19,408 bases of DNA from Chromera velia (taxonomy: Eukaryota > Sar > Chromeraceae): positions 1-19,408 of the forward strand of contig JAHBMJ010000047.1 in assembly GCA_018398765.1 (NCBI GenBank), read 5' to 3'. Of this stretch, positions 10,997-17,967 are shown one piece after another. Every line of letters starts with the position of its first letter. The stretch's first letter is position 1. The translations under genes and the position numbers were made by a program. A model generated the notes under the pieces. It did no database searches. It saw only the letters and a list, made by a program, of their open reading frames with translations, and was not told where the DNA came from.

Positions 10997-11849
10997 AGAG
11001 AGACGCAGACAGAAGAGTCAACGAGAGGGGAAGAGGGAAAGAGAGATTGGAAGCAAAGAAGGTACGTAGGAACGCAACTGATCACGGGCAAGTATCAAGA
11101 AGAAAGAGAGCTGAAGACAGAGAGGTATGAAAAGACAAAGAGATAGAGAGAGAAACAATGAAAAGCATACACAATTTTCGGGAGAAAATTCCGGCTGGTC
11201 TGCGTCTAGATAGTGTGTTGGCCCCTTTCCCGACTACCCCCTTCCTCTTACTTACCAGAACAGAATCCAACAGGCCCTTATCGATGACGAAGTCAAAAGA
11301 TTCTGACGACACCTTGTCGCCCATGTACCGAGCGTCGGCCTTGCGGACTGCAGGAAGGAACAGGCGAACACAGGAAGGGATAATTCATGGAAGAAAAGTA
11401 AGCATGCTTGAAGGTACCATGGAAACAAAAATGCAGATTGATTTCCACCGGATGAAAACAAGGACATACGCACATCACATGAGGAAGACTGAAAAAACAA
11501 GCGCAAGCATAAAACAAAACAGAACAAAAGACACAACTAACACACTCCACTGAAGGTCTCTTTCCCTCATCCATCGACTCACACTGAAGTTCCCCCATTC
11601 CCCTATCCATCGCATGTTCCCTCAAATTCGCAACCGCAGACCCGGCCCAGTCGACACTCGTCACATCCCTCAGGCCATCGTCGTACATCTCGAAGGGGAG
11701 CCCTGCACTCAATTACGTGGACACACAAAAGGGCAGGGACGAGCTGTGTCAAGATTCCTGAAGACAAACAATGGGAGACAGAGCAAAAAGCAGAGCACAG
11801 TCGACCCGTACCTCTCAAGGGCTTTCTCTCTGTCTCTTTACACACATAC

Positions 11850-11886
<37 letters not shown>

Positions 11887-11956
11887 CACACAGAGAGTCA
11901 CACACGCGCTCACACCCCACCCCACCCCACCCCACCCCACCCCGCCCCCCCTTCCC

Positions 11957-11987
<31 letters not shown>

Positions 11988-14138
11988 GAGTTCCGGAGAA
12001 AAAGGAAGAGCGGCAGAAGAATAAAGGGTAAAGGGAGAACATGAAACGAATGTCTGAGAGACTGACTTGAGGTACCAGACCCCAGGTTGAGGATGCGGTC
12101 GGACGAACTGATTTGAGATTGGAGGAAGGGCTGCAGGGAGGGGGGAAGGAGGGGGATTCAGATGGAGGAACGCAGAAATCAAAAACACATTCTGCGTCTC
12201 TCTTCAAATCCTAGTCAACCGAAGTCAAAATAAATTCTTAAGCAGATACATTCAAGCTGCCTTTCTTCCTTCCTTTCTTGCGAGAGAGAAAGACTTGGTT
12301 CCCCACCGCTTGGCTCCGCATGCCCACCTTGAAGAAGGACCAGGGAGCGTACCAGTCCACAAGAGAGTCATCACTGCAGAAAGAACGACACACAGAAACA
12401 AAGCAGTGCTTCATGACGAAAGCTTCGTTTTGTCCACCCGCTTGACTGTACATCAACAACCCCTTCACTCATGCGTACTCGCATCAGTCGGTATTGATTG
12501 ATTGATTGATTGATTGAAGTCAGCCGGACACTAAAAACCAAGCCCCTGCCCCCCTATCCATCAACTGACTGACAGACTAACACCTTGAATCTGTCTTCCC
12601 AGTAGCGCTTGTTCATGGGCTGTTGCTGTCCGACGGCTTTGTTGAAAAACTCCGCCGCCTCTCCTTCCTGCAAATAGAGGGGGCAGAGGGAAGGGGGACA
12701 CTTCCTTTCTGTCTTTCAGTTAAATGCTATAAGCGAAAGAGTCAGCAACCCACGAAAGCACACGACCACAAAGAGCAATCAGAGAGAGGGTCCTCTGGCA
12801 AGGCGAAAAGGAACCAAGCACGAGAAGAGAAAAAAGAATAGAAACGCCGGCATCAGCAGGAAGTTGGGGAATTTGTCGTACACAACGGAAACCTGTCATC
12901 CGCCTGAAAAAGTGGATCGCAACAGCGCATACAGCAAGATCGCGTACAAAGCACGCACACACAACTGAAGACAGGTTGCATGCAAAAGAAACCACCTCGA
13001 AAGATAATCCACAGGCAGACTGACTGACAGCGTATCTGGACCCATCATGTCCAACGAGGGCTCTGTTTCTGTTCTCCATTTCCAGAATCACGTTTTGGCC
13101 CTTCAGGAGAGTCTGCTTCTCCTCTGCCGTCAAGGCCGTCTCCTGACTCCCCGTCCTCTTTTTGTTCATTGCCTCCACAGCTTTCACCATGCCTCGCAAC
13201 TCCGTACTTGACAACCCCTTCAAGCTGGCCATCGGATCCTCGAGCCCTCCAGTCCCTTCTGTCATCTTTCGCATCATCTCAGCAACTCCAAACCTTCCCC
13301 CGGTAGAAGAGGAAGACTCTTCGTCGGTGCGTTGGGGTGCAAGGGGAGACGACAGACTACTCTCCATGGCATTCAGGAATCCTGCAGGCTTCTCTCGAAG
13401 ATACGTGACGTCGGTCTTTCGAATCAAACCGCGATTCACGAGAATATCTCCGATTCTGTCTGCATTCCTCGAAGGATCGTCAAAGAGGGCCAACTCAGGC
13501 TGAGAGAGGCCCGCCTGGGCGAAGAGCGACTTCAAGGCCGTGGGGTTCTTCAATTGTTTTTCGGATTCTACGGCATCCTGCTCAGCTCTCTTTTTCTCAA
13601 TTAATTCTTGAATTTTCTCATTCGCTTTTTCATATTTCTCCATCTCCTCTGCAAGAATTTTCTGCTTCTCCTCCCTCTCCTCTGGCGTCTCTGTTCGACT
13701 ACTCGGAAGCGCCTCTCCGTGAATAGATTCTACAATCGCTCTAGTGAGGAGACTTGCGCGTCTCTTCTTCTCCTCCTCCTCTGCCTCTCTCTTCTTGTGG
13801 TTCTCAATAATTCTCCTAATGATCTCATCTTTGTTGTTCTCAAAATCCTCGAACAAAGCCTTCTCCTCTTCACTCAACTCATCCTTCTCATCCTCACTCT
13901 CATCTGCAGAGTCCGTATCCGTCTCCTCCTGCTTAGAGGGGGAAGGGAGAGCCTCCCTCTCTACAGCAGCATCCAAGTAGGACTCCAGCATGTCCCTTGT
14001 GCCCCCTTTTTCCCTTTGGGTCGTCTCGGAAGACGACTGCTGAACGCCGACGTTGTACAGACGCTCCATTTCTGGAATGACACACACACACATACACACA
14101 CACGCGCACCCACACACACATACACACACACGCGCACC

Positions 14139-14199
<61 letters not shown>

Positions 14200-14585
14200 A
14201 AGAACAGGTGGGCAAAGAGATGGGAGGCCGCCTGCGGTTCATGGAAAGGAACTAGTTCTCTCTCAGCGCTCCCCTCTTTGCACACTTCCTTCCATCCATC
14301 TCCCGCGGCCTCTAAAACATCTGCGTGTGTGTGTGTGTGTGGGTGGGTGTGCGTTTGTCCGCGTATCTATCTATTGGTCTGCCTGTCTATCGGACTGACG
14401 CGAGTTGATGCCGTCTCTGTATTGTTTGAGTGCCTCAGAGTTCTCGAGGACCTCTCTGATGGGGTCGTGGCCGATCATCAACCCGTACTCCAACTTGAGC
14501 CACTCCCGGATGCGGGCATCGAGGTCCTTGTCTGTGGGCCTGGGTTTGGTCTCAGGTTCGCTCATCACTTTGATGGTCTCCGCAC
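7399..14585 (-). CDS. Coiled-coil / METTL13-like class I methyltransferase fusion, 17-exon model
   Basis: Minus-strand exons: 14585-14400, 14071-13029, 12667-12582, 12373-12328, 12130-12067, 11702-11583, 11347-11256, 10949-10877, 10551-10457, 10092-10008, 9637-9614, 9322-9273, 9018-8966, 8856-8805, 8444-8393, 7961-7887, 7523-7399. Phases agree across all 16 introns. From ATG 14565 to TAG 7401-7399 this gives 766 codons. Residues 1-403 are an acidic, Glu/Lys-rich region predicted to be mostly coiled coil. From about 404 the protein is a SAM-dependent methyltransferase: YWEDRF, motif I LNLGSGTS followed by MYDDG, post-I SVDW, the family signature FDFVIDKGLLDSVL, and RVLKPGGSFFCIS before SHGRPSQRL. 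This pattern is typical of METTL13/CSKMT/EEF1AKMT4-like enzymes, several of which methylate eEF1A or citrate synthase; the substrate here is unknown. After strand DWSLEVVPIS comes a roughly 100-residue helical insert, then SFVVYKMRK, which fits the family's final strand. The catalytic exons are firm. Exons 11-16 and the upstream start are less certain. A second stop-containing 3' exon (9798-9729) is possible. Confidence 0.75.
7583..7772. repeat. Compound microsatellite (CT)n-(GC/CA)n-(GA)n-(CAGA)n
   Basis: A CT run at 7592-7611 is followed by GC and CA runs at 7621-7653, a GA run at about 7654-7685, CAGA copies to 7706, and a second CAGA block at 7743-7772. The whole tract lies in the last intron (7524-7886) of the methyltransferase gene. 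Long open frames across it are low-complexity artefacts. Confidence 0.93.
7966..8088. repeat. Imperfect (TCAA)n tetranucleotide array
   Basis: A long run of TCAA units with point variants (CCAA, TCGA, TTAA). On the minus strand it is (TTGA)n and ends two bases before the ATGCAG acceptor of the exon beginning at 7961, so the repeat takes the place of the usual pyrimidine tract. Confidence 0.92.
8393..9637 (-). other. Small-exon block encoding the helical insert of the methyltransferase
   Basis: Five short exons (24, 50, 53, 52 and 52 nt) at 9637-9614, 9322-9273, 9018-8966, 8856-8805 and 8444-8393 are joined in compatible phase and continue into 7961-7887. The translation is mainly charged helix: MEEVKEKWEHVRRKIGD, QYHNQRLL, LEIVESQFGEIRKIHDQL, MDELPLLHKYEKED and FQKEWYQTEQALKEITEI. 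The ELPLL segment resembles BAR/coiled-coil helices, but I do not claim a BAR domain. Most donors in this block are non-consensus (GTCAGT, GTAACT, GTCTGG, GTCGAT), so the exact edges are the weakest part of the gene model. Confidence 0.55.
8464..8499. repeat. (GA)18 dinucleotide microsatellite
   Basis: An uninterrupted GA run. On the minus strand it is a (TC)n tract that ends about 20 bases upstream of the CTGCAG acceptor of the exon starting at 8444, so it doubles as an extended pyrimidine tract. Confidence 0.93.
9729..9798 (-). CDS. Candidate alternative terminal exon of the methyltransferase gene
   Basis: After the acceptor CTGCTAG (9800-9799) the minus strand reads C TTC CTC TGC ACC CGT ... 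to a TGA at 9731-9729, encoding FLCTRLTTSLTDTG and a few more residues. If the second GTCAGT of the (GTCA)n donor array is used (exon end 10004), the junction codon is CAC and the protein ends ...EEGIIRHFLCTR..., loosely like the family ending YxYVCTK. This would give a short isoform without the helical insert. It competes with the longer model ending at 7399, which I prefer because its last strand SFVVYKMRK is a better match. Confidence 0.3.
9973..10007. repeat. (GACT)n / (GTCA)n array overlapping a splice donor
   Basis: About 8.75 perfect copies of the tetranucleotide. Read on the minus strand it begins exactly at the donor of the exon 10092-10008 and contains eight overlapping GTCAGT hexamers spaced 4 nt apart. 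The spacing is not a multiple of three, so successive potential donors change the reading phase. Confidence 0.93.
10097..10156. repeat. (ACAT)n plus (ACAG)n tetranucleotide array
   Basis: Two ACAT blocks are separated by an ACAG unit, followed by several ACAG units. On the minus strand it reads (TGTA)n/(TGTC)n and ends within a few bases of the GTGCAG acceptor of the exon starting at 10092. Confidence 0.92.
10960..10991. repeat. (AG)16 microsatellite next to an acceptor
   Basis: A clean AG run. On the minus strand it is (CT)n leading into TTCCTCCTGCAG, the acceptor of the exon 10949-10877. It therefore acts as the pyrimidine tract of that intron. Confidence 0.93.
11840..11990. repeat. Compound microsatellite (CA)n-(CCCCA)n-(GA)n
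   Basis: A CA run at 11840-11884, a pentanucleotide CCCCA run at about 11914-11944 and a GA run at 11957-11990 lie in one 364-nt intron (11703-12066) of the methyltransferase gene. The three unit lengths in close succession explain the long low-complexity frames seen on both strands. Confidence 0.93.
12493..12517. repeat. (TTGA)6 microsatellite
   Basis: About six copies of TTGA/ATTG lie in the intron 12374-12581 of the methyltransferase gene. The same motif family forms the array at 7966-8088. Confidence 0.9.
14081..14197. repeat. Long (CA)n microsatellite at an acceptor
   Basis: About 117 bases of CA repeats with a few CG and CC interruptions. On the minus strand it is (GT)n and stops only a few bases before the acceptor GTCATTCCAG of the large exon 14071-13029. 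Low-complexity V/C-rich frames on the minus strand come from this tract, not from protein coding. Confidence 0.94.
14324..14350. repeat. (GT)n microsatellite with GGGT interruptions
   Basis: A short GT run ending in GGGTGGGTGTG. It lies in the first modelled intron (14072-14399) of the methyltransferase gene, so this intron carries a GT tract and a CA tract in opposite orientation. Confidence 0.88.
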
Positions 14586-15240
14586 CTGCAGGCGCAGTGA
14601 GGGAGACAGAAGGACACAAGTGATCTATCGCGCAGCTGGGCGGGATTCGCATAGATGAGGTGCACCACGGTGAGGAGACAGTGCTTGTTTGACGCATGAG
14701 TGGCCGAACGAGATCGCCAGGGACACGCGACGCCAGAAACACAAGGATCAGGGGACAGAGAAGTGCTCCTGTCCTAGGCTTGCACGCAAGGATGCGGTCA
14801 AGAGAACGGGCGTGGAGACACCAGCGGGAGACAGGAGAAAGGATGAGTGAGACGGCATAAGAAGTGCTTGAGAATAAAGGGTAGGTTCAGGAAGCACACT
14901 GACTCAGGGCCGAAGAACATCCTGCTCCTCTGCGTGGAAGACACCCTGCTACCCTCTGTCCTACCAGGGTGAAAGACACCACCACACTTGTGTGCAAAAG
15001 CACAAGGAGAGCCAAATCCAAGAGAGACGGCATAGCGTGCTCTCAAAGATCTCTAGAGTTTTTTGACAACTGTTGTTGCAAAAAGCCGCCCCAAACCGTC
15101 AAAACCTCCAGTCCGGTTCTACTGCTGACAGACAAACACGAACTACTCGAAAGCAAACCCGATTGGCATCTGTTCTTTCGCCTCTCCTTCCTTTGTGAGT
15201 GATCTTCCGAAGATCGCTTTGACTGAATGTCGCCCCTGAC
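14586..15240. other. Upstream intron/UTR region of the methyltransferase gene
   Basis: No exon can be assigned confidently. The acceptor CCTGCAG at 14591-14586 is good, which implies either an upstream coding exon ending in phase 1 or a non-coding 5' exon before the ATG at 14565. Two diverged copies of a GACGGCATA...GTGCT segment (about 14851-14869 and 15027-15042) and a nearby ACACC-rich repeat around 14938-14981 suggest an old local duplication. Confidence 0.4.
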
Positions 15241-15285
15241 ACGTACCAATCCGGACGGGTCACCTTCGCGCCCTTTCCCATGCAT
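15241..15285 (-). CDS. Possible first exon of the methyltransferase gene (tentative)
   Basis: Two ATGs on the minus strand (15285 and 15281) start short open stretches. The one at 15281 reads MGKGAKVTRPDW and then reaches GTACGT, a good donor sequence. Its phase (2) does not match the phase-1 acceptor at 14586, so a further small exon would be needed, or this is a non-coding 5' exon. The position, next to the divergent oxygenase gene, suits a transcription start. Confidence 0.25.
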
Positions 15286-15669
15286 GCACTAGAATCCTGC
15301 GAACGCGGACCGTATAAACGTGACAGGGGTGAACGAATAAGCAATTAAGGTGCCCCGGCTGGGCTTTGGATGAGATTTTAATCCCGTAGTGGGCCAACTT
15401 ATTTGGCTCGTGCAGTGGATGCCGGGGCCATGAACTGGGCCCCACTGGACTTCCCATGTCTCACAGTGTCTCTCGAGCTAAGTTTGAAGTTGCCGTCTCC
15501 AGCCATGCAGAATTAAGCCTAAGCAAAGAAAAGGGTTCGTCAGCGGGCGTCAGACTTCTAGACCTGTCACTTTTCAGATTGTTGTCAGGCTTGCAGGAAC
15601 ATTGTCAGGCGCTCTGCTAGAAGGTGTAAGGACCTTAGTTTTGACGGAGACGGTGAGGGAGAAAGGAAA
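15286..15669. promoter_or_regulatory. Divergent promoter interval between methyltransferase and HD-oxygenase genes
   Basis: About 380 bases separate the possible 5' end of the minus-strand methyltransferase gene from the ATG of the plus-strand PhnZ-like gene. Unlike the other spacers, this one is not A+T-rich. I see no clear TATA box. A GGGGCC...GGGCCCC motif pair around 15424-15444 is the only compact inverted element I could pick out. Confidence 0.4.
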
Positions 15670-16648
15670 ATGTCTTCAGAGAGTGTGGATGCTGTTTTCC
15701 AGCTGCTCTTGGCGGCTAGCGAAGAGGGCTACATCGGAGAACCCGTGTCCCAGTTGCAGCACGCACTCCAAGCTGCCTACTTCGCACACAAAGCTGGTGA
15801 GTGCATCGATGCGATCCGATTTGCTGTGCGTGTGTGCTCCTCTCTATGTGCCCGCTTTTCTTCTTAATGCATCGAGGAGACGGCAAAAATTTCCTTCTTT
15901 CGAGTCCATTCTTTCACCCCTCTTCAGAAACTTTGCGACCTTTTCTCCGCAGGCTGCGATGAAGAGACGGTGCTTGCTGCGCTGTTACACGATGTCGGAC
16001 ACCTATGCGAGAAGGGAGCGCCTAAGATGGACGCATTGGGTGTGATGAATCACGAGAGGCTCGGTGCTCTGTGGTTGAAGGACTTGGGTTTCTCCCAGAA
16101 GGTGTGCGACCTGGTGGAGGGACACGTGAGCGCAAAGAGATACCTGACTGGCAAGCACCCAGAATACCACGATAAACTGAGCGACGCTAGCAAGGGAACG
16201 CTTGTCTGGCAGGTCCGTTTCGATGACAAGGGCGGTTTGCGCGTTTAACTCTAAAAACATTCAGTTTGCGTGTCTGTTTCGGTGACTAGAGGCGTTGAAT
16301 TAAGCCGCCTTTGTTAATGCAGATCCAGTGGGCGAAGCTACGCGTGAACCTTTAGTGGCATGGTTTGATGAAGGCGAGCAGATAGGCTGTACGACAGATT
16401 TCTCGTCTCTTTTCTCGTACACTCTGAAAGGGGGCTTCTTGTGACAAATGAAACGAGCAGAGGGAAAGAGGCAAGTGAGTGCAGAAAAGCCAGCTCTTAT
16501 GGCAAACGAAATGAATGAAAGGAGAGAGCCAAGTAAGCACACAAAAGTGGCGTCTTGTGAGAGAGGAAAGGCCGCGAATAGAAGGAGAAAAGCGATTGGA
16601 CAGGGGATGGAGGGTCTCTCTGTCTCTGTCGGTCTCTCTCTGTCTGTC

Positions 16649-16722
<74 letters not shown>

Positions 16723-17200
16723 GGTGGGTGGGTGGGTGGGGTGACAGGGTTCTGTCTACCTTCTATTTGTCTTCTGTTTCGTCACATCGCTTCTCCACGG
16801 TTCTTTTTCCGCCATCCTCTTTCTCAAGTTCTGTTTGACGAGAACAGCTAAATTAGCGCGAAGATACCCGAAGGTCTTTCTGTCAGTCCCTTCCCAGATC
16901 CGCCCTCCTGTTCGGCAGTCCCCCTCTCGAAGATCTCTGAGGATCTCAATGCATCTCCCTCAGCCTCACTTGATTGCCACCTGCTTATTTCTTTCTTCCA
17001 CGCAGGGGGGTCCCTTTACCCCCGACGAGGTCACGGCGTTCGAGAAGGATCCCCTGGGGGGCCTGAAGCTACAGATGCGGCACTTCGACGACCTAGCCAA
17101 GGACCCTTCTCTCAAGGTGCCGGACCTGGAGAGCTACAGAGAAATGATTAGAGACCACCTCGCACAGGAAGCACAAAAGAGAGTCGCAGAGTCAGCATGA
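15670..17200 (+). CDS. PhnZ-like HD-domain diiron oxygenase, 3 exons, complete
   Basis: Exons 15670-15796, 15953-16212 and 17006-17200 (phases 1 and 0) give 193 aa, close to the usual length of PhnZ (about 190). The residues that define the mixed-valence diiron site of PhnZ are all present at nearly the same numbering: YIGE (Y21, E24), H31 in QLQHALQAA, HDVGH (H55, D56, H59), NHE (H76), GHVSAKRYL (H100) and the late Asp in RHFDDLAK (D157/158). PhnZ cleaves the C-P bond of 2-amino-1-hydroxyethylphosphonate, giving glycine and phosphate; TmpB acts similarly on the trimethylated analogue. The family is secure, but the substrate is not decided by sequence. No targeting peptide is evident, so a cytosolic location is likely. 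Intron 1 has a GTGAGT donor, intron 2 a GTCCGT donor. The gene is transcribed divergently from the methyltransferase gene. I see no PhnY-like partner in the window. Confidence 0.92.
16616..16740. repeat. Compound microsatellite (TCTG)n-(CT)n-(GT)n-(GGGT)n
   Basis: CT/TCTG units pass into a pure TCTG block, then CT, GT and finally GGGT units. The tract lies in intron 2 (16213-17005) of the PhnZ-like gene, midway between its exons. It explains the S/L/V/C-rich frames on the plus strand here. Confidence 0.93.
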
Positions 17201-17967
17201 AGGAGCTTGTGATGAAAGTAGATGAAAGTGATCAGTCCGCTCGGCTCTGAATCAGACTAGCTCAGATTGTATGACGAGCTAGATGACGAGGCCTGTGAAT
17301 AGCCTGAGGCCTGTGACCGTATGCCTAGCGGCCCTAGCCGTATGCTAAACCGTGTGACAGAGTATGACAGAGAGTGGTCTCCTGGTCTCGACTTACATCT
17401 ACTAAAATTAACCACAGCTTTAATAAAAAAATAAACTTTATGTTGTTCAAATCAATCAATCAATTTTTGTTTAACTTAAACATTCAATTTATGTTATATA
17501 TCTTGACGTACAGAAGTAGATCTACATTTTGTACTAAACTAGGTTACAGTCTAGATACTAAATTTCGTGTCTAGCTCCAAGTTTTAGTTTCGCGTACGAC
17601 GTGTAAACTTCTTTTAAATGGTTTTCCCACAAAATTTCCCTATCAGTTTCCTAAAAATCCAAACCACGAATTTGCCCGATAAATATAAATTAAAAAAAAA
17701 ATACTTACATATAATTAGGCTAGTTATTCATTAAAAATAAGCTACTATAATACGCCCAACCACCTAGACGTACGCGCTAGCGTACGCGTAACTACGTATT
17801 ACACTGATGACCTTTCGCCGTCGATCGAACTTAAGTGTTTTCGCGACTTATTCGACCATTACGAATAGCTAAATGAACAGTTTGTTGAAAGCTAAGACTT
17901 GGTACAATGGTATCAAAGGAGGCTATTCCGACCCCCTCCCGTCTCTGAGCCCCCCGGACCCTGCAAA
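17201..17967. other. Convergent AT-rich intergenic spacer
   Basis: No supportable gene. Two genes converge on this spacer. It becomes strongly A+T-rich from about 17395 to 17760, with A-runs and possible AATAAA signals near 17422-17435. A small inverted repeat GTACGC/GCGTAC flanks GCTA at 17770-17785. The short frame at 17374-17574 is compositionally random. Confidence 0.55.

Noticed and set aside
13933-14242. Val/Cys-rich minus-strand ORFs
   Set aside because: These are read-through of the (CA)n/(GT)n microsatellite, not protein.
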